Part shown: positions 49,862-60,833 of the stretch, one piece after another | Layout: each line of letters starts with the position of its first letter | Numbering within the stretch: position 1 is the stretch's first letter | DNA from: Heterostelium multicystogenum | Lineage: Eukaryota > Evosea > Eumycetozoa > Acytosteliales > Acytosteliaceae | Assembly (NCBI GenBank): GCA_003667245.1 | Contig: RCNN01000187.1 | Location: 1 to 63,234 of the forward strand | DNA: 63,234 bases | Direction of reading: 5' to 3' | Made by a program: the position numbers and the translations under genes | Notes under the pieces: model-generated | The model's input: only the letters and a program-made list of their open reading frames with translations | Databases searched by the model: none | What the model was told of the DNA's origin: nothing

Positions 49862-50172
49862 GGTTCTATATTGTGATTTCTATGATGAGTGTAAGTTTCA
49901 GTTTTGTCTATATAGTCCACTCATCAGATGGCATCTCAACTTACAATGTGGTACCATTGATGCTCCATGCACTTGGCTAACAAACCAAGTGTGTATGACT
50001 GTGCCCATTGATTGTGTTCATTCGGTTCTTCTTTATCCTTTTTCTAATGATAATTGATTGTAATGATTGATTTATGTTAATTTTACAACTTCAACTTTAA
50101 AAGATTGATTTTGATAAAAAAAAATGATCATTATGCCAAATTCATTTTCATTTTATCCAAAATAGGTATTGT
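49862..50172. other. Short intergenic region upstream of NF1
   Basis: 310 bp between the NF1 start and the next minus-strand gene's stop. AT-rich toward 50060-50170. No separate gene supported. Confidence 0.5.
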
Positions 50173-50445
50173 TCAAAATGAGTCATTGGTGGTTGGTTGG
50201 TTGGCAATGGAAATATTTACTTTGGTTAAAGAATCCAATATATCAGATAAACCATTTGCTATCAGGTTCAGTTTGTTGGAACTTAAATCAATCAGAGTTT
50301 GTTCATTATGCTTTCTCAGTACATTCTGTTGAAGTTGATCTGATGTTTGATAACCCTGGTTCTTCTTAAACTTTATTTGTACGCTGTATCTATTAATGAG
50401 ATCTGTAATCAATCTGTCTTCATTGTCCATCATTTTGGAATCCAT
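50173..50445 (-). CDS. Small hypothetical protein, helical
   Basis: About 90 aa from the ATG at 50445 (MDSKMMDNEDRLITDLINRY) to TGA at 50173. The composition is balanced, with heptad-like hydrophobic spacing (LIDLSSNKLNLIANGLSDIL), suggesting a helical or coiled-coil subunit of a small complex. I do not recognise the family. The upstream frame (from about 50493) stays open and ends at an acceptor-like ttagcag, so a short first exon may exist. The open frame and codon use stand out from the AT-rich flanks. Confidence 0.5.
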   Translation of the reverse strand: MDSKMMDNEDRLITDLINRYSVQIKFKKNQGYQTSDQLQQNVLRKHNEQTLIDLSSNKLNLIANGLSDILDSLTKVNISIANQPTTNDSF

Positions 50446-52127
50446 CTGTCCTTCACCTGCTAACTGTACAACAACACTGCTACTAATATACAATATTATA
50501 AAAATACACTAGACTGTCTCTTTTATTCAAGACAATTACACATTTAAATAAATCTATTGTCTAAATTTGATTAATTTGATAATGTTAGTTAGCTATATAT
50601 AAATGATCTAGAATTGAATCTATATTTCCTATTTTTAATTCAATATGAAATTGGGTTGATGTTATAATAGTAATAATAATAATAGATGAATAATAAAATA
50701 AATATTATAATACTAAATTAAAAAATTATGATTTTGATCTTGATCTTGATTTGCTAATGTTGATTGGCAGATGTATGTATGAGTGGCTTTCTTCCTCTTC
50801 CTTCGATAGGCAATATAAATATGAATGTAATGAATGAATGAGTTAGTGATATTGAGGATATAGAGATTGTTACTACTACTATTATGGCTTACTACTGATA
50901 TTATTAATATTGGTGTTTGGCTGTTGTTGTTGAATGTTGGTTTGCTTGAGTAGAGAAGAAACAAAACATCAAATATAAATTGGTTTGGTGTTTTATTTTT
51001 TATTTTAAATTCCAACCAAATAAATCAAATGGTGGTGGTTTTGTGGGGGTGAATGGTTGTTATTAAATAGTGGTGTGGGTGGGTGTTAATTTAAAAGGAA
51101 CATATACCAAAGAAAAAAGCAAAAGCAAATAAATTATCAGATTCAAACAAAAGGTCAGGTCTAAGATATGCAATTTGGTTTTGAAACAATTAATACTTTT
51201 ATTATTTATTACTATTACTATTATTACTATTATTATTATTATTTGATAGTGAAAAGATAGCAGAGGAACGGGCGAGGATTACATACAAACTTTAATTTCA
51301 ACTAAAATTAGTTAAACAACTCTGAAGATATGAATAAAATCTTGATTGATTTAAGATCTAAATATATATATGAATATGGAATGAAAAGAGTCAGAATAAA
51401 ATGAAATAGCAAATAGAATTGAATGTAGTTCAACTTGGTACAATGATCCATTTTGTTTGTCATTTATTCTTTTCATTTCGTGTTAAACATCAATAAATTT
51501 AAAAGATATTTTTTTATCATTAAAACCAACAAAATATCTTTTGATCAAAAACCAAAAAACATGTAGATGATCGATTTTTATGATTTTTTAAATTAATTCG
51601 TTTAGGCTGGTGCTGCTTTGATTTTGATGGTTAGTTAGTTGGTTTTTCAGACACAACTACTTCTTACTTTGTTAGTTATTATTTTGACAAAATTTGTAAC
51701 GAAACTTCAAAACAATGAAATGTTGTGCTAATTAATAAATGATGGAAGGAATCAGTATTTTTTAGTTGGAATCAGCTTCGTTTTCCCAGCCACAATTGGT
51801 TTAGACTCTAACCACACCACCAAATTCATTGTTATTTTAATGATATTGCTTGAAACTTTAGAAAAAAATAAAGTAAATCTAATTCAAATTCTTAAGAGTC
51901 ATTGAGTATTGTGGTGTTTATTTATCCTTTCGTTTCTAATCTACAATTGTAGCTGATAATGAAAATTGTTGTGTATGTATTGCAATCGGGTTGTTGTTAA
52001 TTTTTGTTTATAATGTACTGGTATTTAATGATCATCATCATAATCATAACGATATTGATCATAATGATAATGATCATCATAATGATCATAACGATAATCA
52101 TCATAATCATCATAATGTTCATAAACA
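50446..52127. other. Long AT-rich intergenic region
   Basis: 1.7 kb without a supported gene. Open frames at 50713-51015 (minus) and 51991-52272 (plus) are low-complexity. It holds an (ATT)n tract at about 51205-51245, a G/T-rich stretch at 51020-51090 and, at the right end, the GATCAT repeat. Confidence 0.5.
52027..52110. repeat. GATCAT/ATAATG simple-sequence repeat
   Basis: About 85 bases built of GATCATAA, CATCATAA and ATAACGAT units. It would encode a His/Asp/Asn string on the plus strand, but lies in non-coding sequence just 3' of a minus-strand stop codon. Confidence 0.75.
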
Positions 52128-52132
52128 TTATG
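52111..52132. other. Perfect hairpin overlapping a stop codon
   Basis: CATAATGTT-CATA-AACATTATG, 9-bp perfect arms. The minus-strand gene's TAA (52128-52130) sits in the first arm, so the hairpin would form at the very start of its 3' UTR. Confidence 0.6.
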
Positions 52133-53330
52133 CTTTTGAAATAATGTTCGATGTTTTTTTGGTTGACAATTTTATTGATCGATTGATAATTGAGTCAATT
52201 GATTTAGAATCGAGTAGTTTGGTTGTCAATGAATATGTAGGTTGTTCGGTATCTTCAACTGCATTGTTGTGATTGAATGACTGATTATATTCTTTCAATA
52301 GATATAAAATGATGGAACGATGATCATTGTTAAATTGTTTCATCAGTTGATTGATATCATATGGTTGATTGTATCGATGATTGAATATTGTTTGTTTGTT
52401 TCAGAGATGAATGGATGACAATGTCTTGCATGATTCTATTGATGATATCATTGTGGCTGTCAAGTATTTATCTGTTGTATCATTGTCTGTAGTCCTGTCA
52501 TATTGATTATCATTTGTTGTACCATCACTATTGTTGCTATTCAAAAACATTATTGGTATTGATGATACTAATGAGATGTTTCAATTGATTGATATTGTTC
52601 TCGATTCGGTCGGTCAATGATTGTTTGGTTTTTTTCATCTTATTCTTTAATCTTTGTTCCTCAACGATGAGATATTTATGATATTTGCTCAAAGTGTTGT
52701 GATATCTCGTTCTCTGTTGCTACTATCGATTGTACCTGTGAAGAACATGATTTCAAAGTACTCCATATTGATGATAATGTTTGTTTGAACTCTGATCCAA
52801 GCTCAAGGTTTGTTTCATATTTGTTGTCTTTTGATGATTCCTGATTGCCGGTATTGTCGTGGTCATTATCCCCATCATCTCTAAAGATTCTTTTGTCACT
52901 TAACTGCTCAATAATATCATTGATATGACCAAAGTGAATTCCATGTTCATGAGAGTTTTATGATGGATGACGCTACACCTGGAGCACATCAATAAATTGC
53001 ATTGATGACAAATCATCTTCAATGATTTTTTGTGTTGTTGGCATTGTAAAGTGCTCATCCTTTTGATCTCTTCTTATGTTCTCTCTTTTCGTCTTTGTTT
53101 TTTTGTTTCTAAACAAATTTTGTAAAATGATAAACTCTAACCAAAGGTGATCATTTAAAAATTGTTGCAACAACTTTTTTTTCTTAAATGAACTTCACTT
53201 TTGATATCACAGTTCCTCCAATCAGTAAATGTTTCTTAAATAGAATTAATTTCGGAATCATGTTTTGGATATGGACAAATTAAAGAGATCATTATCTTAC
53301 CACTTTGAAGACTAGTAAACATCTTTTCTT
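52128..53330 (-). CDS. Unrecognised coiled-coil protein
   Basis: Reconstructed from several frames. An N-terminal part near 53330-53290 (EEKMFTSLQS) is joined through a probable intron (donor gtaaga near 53300, acceptor tttaag near 53240) to ETFTDWRNCDIKSEV and a helical segment (LLQQFLNDHLWLEF). Next comes a basic stretch with PTTQKIIEDDL, then a coiled coil (YLIVEEQRLKNKMKKTKQS), and finally RSIILYLLKEYNQSF and a C-terminus ending SNIISKA. Charged, helical, with Asn-rich insertions; no domain recognised. At least four frame changes are needed, so exon limits are approximate and it might be two genes. Confidence 0.4.
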
Positions 53331-53725
53331 CAATGAAGAAAGCATAGTCCTCTTACATTTTTTAACTTATATATTAAACTTATTTTAAAATATATTGTTA
53401 CAATATTGGTGATTTGGAATTTTGAAAACAAATTATTTGTATTGTTGATATAAAAGCCAGTTCTCAAATCAAACTCACACACCATATTCATTGAGTTTAG
53501 CACAGAATATTATGTTGTGGTGTGTGTTTGATTTGAGTGTTCTAGTGATGTTCAAATTTTAATATAAATATAGAGATGATGTGATATGACTAACAAACAA
53601 CATTAATAATTAATAATAGTATTAGTTTTATTATTATTATCATTATTAATATTATTTTAATCAATATAAATAATAACAAAATATTAATTGAAAGGTTATA
53701 ATTAATAACTAATAAACTATAGAAA
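53331..53725. other. Divergent intergenic region
   Basis: About 395 bp between divergently transcribed genes, very AT-rich, with ATT/AAT runs just upstream of the LUD gene start. Presumed promoters; no gene. Confidence 0.5.
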
Positions 53726-54661
53726 ATGTTAAGATTTGAACAATTGTTTGAACAAGAGAAGGATTTCAAGGTTGATACCAAGAGATTTAGAGGTTTGGCA
53801 TCGGATAAATCTCATTTCAGAGACTGTCAAAAATTTAAAAGCAAATAAGTTTTGAGGTGACTGTTGTTGATGATGCTAAATCTGCTTTAGAGTTCTTAAA
53901 AAAGAATATCCCAGAGAATGTTACTTTTAATGTCTGGAGGTTCTGTTACACTTGTAATTATATTAATAATAATAATATTAATCTATTTAACTGTTAACTA
54001 AATTTAATTTATAAACTATAAGGATGAAATTGGGTTCAAAGATTATCAATTCTCCACAGACAAATTTAAGAACTTGCACTCTGAAATATTAAAAGAAAAG
54101 GACCCTTTGAAATCTGATTATCTAAGAAGAAAAAGCATTGTCCGCTGACTATTTTGTTTCTAGTGTTTCGGCTATCTCAAAGGATGGAAAGCTATTGTAA
54201 GTGATGATTAATTACTAATTATGGAAGCATTTTATAATGATTGCCTGATTGATTAATTAATATCTAATTATCATCGTCATTATTAAAGTGTTGTTGATGC
54301 ATCTGGTACAAGAGTTGGAGGATTTACAGCAGCAGGTAAACAATGTATTGTTGTGACTGGTGTCAATAAACTAGTTGAGTCTGAGCAAGAAGCAATCGAT
54401 AGGTGCTATAAATTCTGTTTGCCTTGTGAGAGCGTTCGATCAAGATACGCATATAAAATACCAGGTTCCCAGGTACAAAACTTTTGTAAGTACATCTCAT
54501 ATAAGAATTGAAATTCTTTGGCACTTAATGCTAATAACAGTAAACTAATTAACATCATTCTTGGTCCATGTGCTAAATAAATAGTAAAAGTTGCAGTAGG
54601 AGGCATGAACAGAACCCATATCCTTTTGATTAAAAAAAGTATTGGGATATTGATTGATTGA
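53726..54661 (+). CDS. LUD-domain (LutB/LutC-like, DUF162) protein
   Basis: Exons 53726-53953, 54023-54196, 54289-54485 and about 54541-54661; about 240 aa. It begins MLRFEQLFEQEKDF, then TVKNLKANKFEVTVVDDA, NVTFMSGGSVTL, DEIGFKDY, KDPLKSDYLRRKAL, ALSADYFVSSVSAISKDG, VVDASGTRVGGF, CIVVTGVNKLV and ILGPCAK. This is the characteristic LUD series (GGS.TL.E.G, ADYF.....AI, D..G.R, G.NK). LUD proteins occur in bacterial lactate utilisation; the eukaryotic single-domain members have no settled reaction. It lacks the FeS-binding extensions of LutB. A TAA splits the last conserved strand (between GPCAK and IVKVAVGG) in an otherwise continuous frame; a sense codon is expected there from the family, so it is probably a base error. 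One frame shift near 53845. Confidence 0.85.
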
Positions 54662-54677
54662 TTGATTGATTGATTGA
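54650..54677. repeat. (TTGA)n tetranucleotide repeat
   Basis: Seven tandem TTGA units overlapping and following the end of the LUD gene. Confidence 0.85.
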
Positions 54678-54834
54678 CAATCAGAAATGGCTAACATAAC
54701 AAAATAAACAATAAACAAGATAGAAAAACCTTATTGAGTTAGCTTTTGAGTAAGTAGCAAGAATAGCAAAGTCGTCCAACTGAGGAGTTCAATACTTAAT
54801 TTTCTATACTCTATACTATTATTGGTGTGATTTA

Positions 54835-55824
54835 TTAAACTATCACTTTGAAGATGATGACTCGATTTGTGCTAGCAGCTTGTTCAGTTGGTTCTTCATG
54901 ATTGGTTGACCTTTCTTGGTTTTCTTTAATATCTGCAACGACTTTTCTTTTCTTTCTTTTTGCTTTTTCAAAATTCTCTGCTTTCTTCTGTTCGATCATC
55001 TTTCTTTTCTCTTCCTTTTCCTTTGCTTCTCTTGTATTCTCGACGTGCCTGGTCAAGTTGAGCCTTCAATGACTTTGGATTCTTCTTTTTTGCATCACTA
55101 GATTCTGTTGATTTATAATATGGATTGCTGTTTCTATCTTTAATTTCTTCTTGTCCGTCGTCGTTGTTGTCGCCATCTTCTCTATCTCCTTCTTCGCTCG
55201 TTGATTCAACTCCTGCACTTTTATCTGACTTTGATTCTACATTTTCATTCTCTTGCTCCTCAGCCTCATCTTCTTTGTCTTGATTGTCCTCTTCTTTCTT
55301 GTGTCTATTCTGTCTCTTTACTCCTCTGTTCTTTCTACTTATAAAATCATCTCCAACCGCTTGGTTGTTTCCTAAAGCAAACTAATAAAAGATTGTTATT
55401 GATTACATAAGTAAGCACTCTTCACAATACACAATATCATAGCTTCCTCTTGACTTACTCTTGACATTGGATCATTCTGCTTGTAAGCGTCGTATATACT
55501 GGCTGCAGGCTTTTGAAACTCTTTACTCTTTTGTGTCTTCTTATCATAAATCTTCTTAAATTGCTTCTCTTGTTTCAAAAATTTATTCTCTTTATTTCAT
55601 AAGTAGTAGTATTATTAGTATTAGTAGTGGTGGTAGATATATATATATCAATATTTAGTTTTTAATCATTGATTACAGATAAGAATAGTGGAATACATAC
55701 TTTCATGTGGAAGATACCATGATTTATCCTGTTTACCCTTTGCATTCTTTTCTACTCTTTGTTTTTTTAATCTATCATCCTCTGTGCTTTCTCTTTTAAA
55801 ACTATTATTCTTTTTAAAGCTCAT
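54835..55824 (-). CDS. Highly charged nuclear/nucleolar-type protein, possibly FYV7/CCDC59-like rRNA-processing factor
   Basis: The ATG at 55824 starts MSFKKNNSFKRESTEDDRLK, then KSWYLPHE and an intron. Next are KQEKQFKKIYDKKTQKSKE and PAASIYDAYKQNDP, then a second intron with its donor at the end of that exon. A long acidic Glu/Asp-rich domain is followed by a Lys/Arg/Glu-rich helix (RREYK...EKEEKRKMIEQKK) ending KRKKRKVVADIKENQ. About 270 aa. The acidic middle with a basic C-terminal helix resembles small pre-rRNA processing factors (Fyv7/TAP26 family), but this rests on composition and a few short motifs, so it stays tentative. The reading frame breaks near 55040. Confidence 0.45.
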
Positions 55825-56003
55825 TTTCTTAATAAGTATGCTTTATTATATTATAACACTACTTTATTTACAAATAAATTTGGTGTTTCGTTTGTTGGTC
55901 GTTTATTTGGACCAATTTTTTCAAAAACTTGAAACAGTTAACTTTGATATAAATTTAAGTAAAGTGTCTGATTTAAGTTGAAAAATAATGATATTTAAAT
56001 TTG

Positions 56004-56207
56004 AAATCTCCTACTGGAACATTCGATATTAAACTGGTATTTACTAAATACCATTATTTAAAATTTGTAAACAACTATAATAAAAATGAAAGATGGAATT
56101 CGATCAATAACTTTGATATCTTTGAAAGTTCAAAAAATCTCATTCATTACACTATCTCATGTTATTCCAAATTTATTAGTATAAAGATTAATGGATTGTC
56201 AAAGTAA
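56004..56207 (+). CDS. Possible fragment of a small beta-rich protein
   Basis: An open frame of 67 codons to TAA 56205-56207, preceded by in-frame AT-rich DNA without a clear ATG. The translation (SPTGTFDIKLVF ... WNSINNFDIF ... FISIKING) alternates hydrophobic residues as beta-strands do. It faintly recalls a galectin-type sandwich, with a Trp after an Asn-rich turn and a terminal IKING strand. No full domain can be assembled; chance or a decayed gene are alternatives. Confidence 0.25.
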   Translation, partial: KSPTGTFDIKLVFTKYHYLKFVNNYNKNERWNSINNFDIFESSKNLIHYTISCYSKFISIKINGLSK

Positions 56208-57084
56208 ACTGAAAGATGTTGATAAACAAGAATAAATTATAAAATTGTGTAGATCTTTATATTATAATTAAACGATAAATTAATTCAGCTACTATAACTT
56301 TATGATGTTTAAATTATTTGTATTACAAAAAGATATAATTTAGTATATCTCTATCAAACTAATAAAGATATATATTTATAATTATACTATTTAAATAGTA
56401 CCCACCTAATTATATATAAATATAAATAATAGAGTTGTACAATTGGTAAATAAATGAATGATTAATGAAAACATGATGTTGTTCATTAATAAAATAAGTA
56501 ATCAATTACTAATCTATATTAACCATTTACCAATTATCTCAACTTTTAAACAAACATTATGTGTTTTACAAATATCCATTGTCTAGTGGGTTCAACATTT
56601 CAAAGGCAAAATTAATTGGAATATGTTGAATGTAAACCCCCTCATGTCAACATCAATTCGTAAGTAGTATAGATACAAATAAAGTATATATACATAAAAA
56701 AATAAAAGAATACATATATTTTATGTACAATTCTATACAAATACTATTCTATTTTTAATACATATAAATACAAGTAATAAATATGTATTACTATTTAAAT
56801 TAAAAGTTAAAACAACAATTAAAATATAAATAATTACAACATAATAAAAGGACATTTCATTTCAAAATAAACCATTATCTTATTACATAGAATGTATAAT
56901 TATCTAAAGATATAAGACTTTAAAACTTAATTTCTCATTTACAATTAAATTGTTATTATTATCGTATGTCAAAGTTTATTAACTATAGTATTTTTTTAAA
57001 TTTTAACTCTCATCCATTTATTTATTATCTTACATATTTAGGATTTTAATTAACAATTGGTTAGAAATAGTAAAGACAGACAAA

Positions 57085-57110
57085 ATAGAATAGAATAGAA
57101 TAGAATAGAA
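57085..57110. repeat. ATAGA tandem repeat
   Basis: Five tandem 5-base ATAGA/TAGAA units in intergenic DNA. Confidence 0.8.
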
Positions 57111-58051
57111 ATTGAAAATAGTTTGTTATAAATTATTTACAAAATCAAATATTAATATTTCTCCGACTTTTATATATTGATTAACGATCATAAATACATA
57201 CATACATCTCTACTCATCTTTTTCATAATATTACCATAACATACATATTTATACTATATATTTACATACTATACATCACTTATCCTATATTATACAATTA
57301 TCATCTTCGACGACAGAATTTTGATTTAAAAATATAAACCATATTTCATCATCATTCATTTAATCGTTGTGATTAGAAATTCATTTCAAAAGACAACAAC
57401 CACCCACCTATATATTATTTTACCACACATTCATATCCATATTGAAATTCATACTCATTCTTTAGTCAAAACTCAACACGCAACACACAACACTCACTCA
57501 GCAAACCAACCACTACCACACGCAAAATTAACTTGTTCGTCAGAACTCAAAGCAAACCTACTCAACCAGCCAAACAACAAACACTATAATCACTCATATT
57601 TCTGACTTGTGATTGTGATTGTGATTTTGGTGTGTGCTGCTTTTATTAAAGAAGTGATTATTTACAATTCAATATTATCGATAAAATCGATATCATTGGT
57701 ATTTTCAATCAAAAATTGTAATTAATTCTTCGGCGTCCATACCATTATCTTCAACTTCATCAGATTCAATTGTGGAATAACCACTACGTCTAATACTACC
57801 AACAACCTACCAACCAACTTCATCTTAAATAGAAACTCCTCCTATATAAAGCAAAATCATTAGCTCATTGATTTTCCTTTTTTCTTACCCTTTTTTAGCT
57901 ATCCAATTAATTGTCAATATTAATTATCCAAAGAAACAATCTTTGGAATCCAATTGATTCCATTGAATTTACTATTACATTATCATCTCTACCAACTTAA
58001 CCATTCATTAGATTCTTCATATTACACTTACATATTATTATTCTTTAAAAA

Positions 58052-59747
58052 ATGATGATGGACGAAGATAGAATGCAAATTGAGGCAGCTAGTCATTTGT
58101 TTAAGAAGATGACAAAGAATGACACTGCTCTCGTGGCCAAGGTGCTACTCAATGGAAAGAGACACCCGTTGATCAGGCTCGATAGCAAAGACCTGGGAAA
58201 CGACGGAATTATCCCCATTGTAAAGTCACTGAAGCAGAATGCAATAGTAGAATCTCTAGACTCTCTTCAAATAATATCACATCACTGGGTGTTCGTGAAT
58301 TAGCTTCTGCTATTGCTACTAACAAATCTCTACTTCACTTGAAGCTTGATAACAATCCAATTGGTGACGAAGGTATATCAATACTCTGCCAATCTCTCAC
58401 ATCCAAAAATACTTGTTCACTGAAATCGTTGTATCTCTCAGACTGTAACATCACCGAGAAAGGAATGACCGCTCTCTCCAATGCACTTGAAACCAATACA
58501 TCGCTCATCACACTCCATCTTAACAGCAACAAGATTGGAGATGTCGGAATTGGACTTCTTCTCAACTCTCTTTCACAAAATAATACTCTTCGCAATCTAA
58601 GTTGCTTCCAGTGCTGCATCACAGAGGAAGGTGGACAGAAATTCCTTGTCTACCTGGAAAAGACAAATTTTCCATTCTAAACCTCAATCTGAAATGCAAC
58701 AAGATCACCAAAGACACCGTCGACAAGATTACAGACCAACTCAATATAAAGAAGGAGAAGGAAAGAAAGAGAAAACTGAAAGCTGAGGCACAAGATCTCA
58801 TCAATGAGGAAGCGGAGAGAATGATAAAGATCAAGCTAAAAGATGTCAATGAGAAGGCTCAGAAGGAACTAGAGAGCAAGATGAAAGATCTTGGCAAGAA
58901 AGAACAAGAAATCCAGTCCAAAGAGAAAATACTGTCAAGAGGTCAATCTGAGCTATCTGCCAAACTAAAAGAATTTGAAAAGAAAAAAGGTAAGTTTAAT
59001 AAAAACATAGAACCAAGAAATACCTATTAACTCTTCCACTCTGTATGATATTAATAGAACTGAAAGACAAGGAGAAAGAAAAAGAAAAAGAAAAGGAGAA
59101 AAAGAAAGAATCCAAGGAGTCTAAAGAATCTCCAAAACTTTCTGGAAAAAAGAAAAAGATTGGTATGTATACTAACTGTTTCCATCATGTAATTAATGGC
59201 TAATCAATCGCTTGTTTTGAATTGTAGATGACCATATTACAATGTTGTTGCTGGTGATAAGGATCTGGATAAAGAGCTACTTGTTGGATATGGAATGAAT
59301 GTCGTAAGTGAGTGTAAAGTTATTTCCGACAGTGACTTTGAGAAGACTATCAATGGTAACATTCTGATGGAAGGCGGCAAATCTGTAAACTTTACATTCG
59401 TCAACACCAGTGGTCACGATCGTTACTCCAGACTGAGAGCACTCCAGTATGAGCATGCCGACGCTGCTATTGTTGTCTATAGTGTTTTCGACCGTGTCTC
59501 ATTCGAAGATCTATCGTTCCAGTGGCTTCCAGAAATCAACTTTATGGGCAAGATGCCAATTTTCGTAGCCGGTATGCAAGTTGATAAGAGAAACAATCCA
59601 CCTAGACCATCGGATATTACCGAAGAAGAAGGTAGAGAGTTTACAAAGAAGATAGGTTCCAAGGTGTTCTTTGAGCCAGCCTGTGCAGAGGATTTCAGAA
59701 AGATGATCAATACTATCTACAAGGAAATGAAGAAAAAGAAGAAGTAA
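58052..59747 (+). CDS. LRR - coiled coil - Rho-like pseudo-GTPase fusion protein
   Basis: Exons 58052-58989, 59058-59162 and 59228-59747; about 520 aa. Residues 35-225 hold six or seven ribonuclease-inhibitor-type leucine-rich repeats (L..L.L..N.I...G, as in LLHLKLDNNPIGDEG and LITLHLNSNKIGDVG). A Lys/Glu-rich coiled coil spans about 235-350. The last 165 residues have a Ras/Rho fold order: beta-1 NVVAG then DKDLDKELL in place of GxxxxGK[ST], NTSGHDRYSRLR in place of DTAGQ, ADAAIVVYSV, SFEDLSFQWLPEI (Rho-like), PIFVAGMQVD in place of TKxD, and EPACAED in place of SAL. P-loop, switch II and base-recognition residues are nearly all lost, so GTP binding is unlikely. It ends in poly-Lys without a CAAX box. 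Frame breaks near 58258, 58675 and 59240 are single-base. Probably a scaffold or regulator; partners unknown. Confidence 0.85.
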
Positions 59748-59960
59748 ATAGATAGATAACTTCAAATATAACTATAGCTATTACTACCCTTCGAACTATC
59801 CCATACTCAACAATGTATATCATTATTGTCACGCAACAAACCTCTACTCTCTTGGAAGTAGTAGAAGTACATAAAATTTATTGTACACAATCGATTAAAG
59901 TTACAATAATAAAAATAAAGAGATAGCATTATTCAAATCATCCTAAACATCTATATCTAT

Positions 59961-60716
59961 CTACACTTTGATACTTAATCCTAGTGCAAAAGTATATACT
60001 TTCGCGTCAATTATACAGTTATTATACTTCTTTGTTAAAGCTAAAGTCAAAGCAAAGATTAACATGAATACTATTAGTATTATACTATTGATATCATGAT
60101 AGATATACATACTTTGTAATGTTTCTATAAGATTGTTAAGTGGTACTACAATGACCTCAATGAATTCACCATCTTCTAATAGTTGTTTTGGTTGCTGATT
60201 TTGACTTGTCTTGAATCTTTATAAGTGAAGTGAATTTTAATTAGTAATCATCTTGTCACCAAGTGGCTAAGCATTAAATTTACATTTATTGTACAGATTT
60301 GTGCGTTGGCTGATGATAACCCTGGCTCCAATGCTAAAATGGAAGAAGAACTATCAACATGCTCACATATATATCCTGTTTCTTCTTTTAATTCTCTGAG
60401 TGCTGCTTGTTCAGGCGTTTCTCCATGATCGATTAGACCGGCTGGAAACTCAATGACCATAGCATCGACTGGTGGTCTATATTGAACGGTCAATACAATA
60501 TACTTTTGCTGGTCGTCTTTTGTTATCAAGGCAATTATATCAACACCATCGACTGCACCTACACGCGTGGTTCTATCAACTGTCTCCCACAGTCTCTCCT
60601 TTCCGGTCGGATCACTAAAGGTCAACTGATTTAGCGAAATCCACTTTGCCCTATACAACTCTTCTTTCTTATTCTTCTGCAGCTATCCATGATGTCTCTT
60701 CAATCAAAGCTTGACA
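59961..60716 (-). CDS. ADP-sugar pyrophosphatase (NUDT5-like Nudix hydrolase)
   Basis: About 215 aa. Nudix box GLIDHGETPEQAALRELKEE then TGY fits GX5EX7REUXEEXGU exactly. Before it are AKWISLNQLTFSDPTGKE, RTTR, and VLTVQYRPPVDAMVIEFPAG (human NUDT5: VKQFRPPMGGYCIEFPAG). After it come PGLSSANAQICTINV, then in separate exons EDGEFIEVIVVPLNNL and IIDAKVYTFALGL, matching the NUDT5 C-terminus. These Mg-dependent enzymes cleave ADP-ribose and ADP-sugars to AMP and the sugar phosphate. Introns lie near 60200-60240 and about 60038-60112. The N-terminus (…IEETSWIAAEE) continues to at least 60716, but the start codon is not resolved. The dihydropteridine reductase gene lies to its right on the same strand. 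Confidence 0.88.
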
Positions 60717-60833
60717 CGTCTTCAACTGATTGAGCAAGCCAATGAATAGAACAAAATGTTGGGTCGGGATCACATGATCAATATTTTTTAAAGTTTACAA
60801 TTTATTTGCTTAGATATTTATAAGGGATGTTAT

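Larger units (their letters stand above)
55825..58051. other. Long AT-rich intergenic region
   Basis: 2.2 kb, the longest gene-poor stretch. Apart from one possible coding fragment (56004-56207) it is extremely AT-rich, with an ATAGA repeat at 57085-57110. From about 57440 the plus strand becomes C/A-rich (ACACAAC-type), as in a 5' leader of the LRR gene. No RNA gene recognised. Confidence 0.5.

Noticed and set aside
50713..51015. Minus-strand frame of 100 codons
   Set aside because: Composition follows TGTTG/TATTA simple sequence and there is no domain; treated as intergenic.
51991..52272. His/Asp/Asn-rich plus-strand frame
   Set aside because: Produced by the GATCAT/ATAATG simple repeat; the downstream part is antisense to a better minus-strand coding frame.
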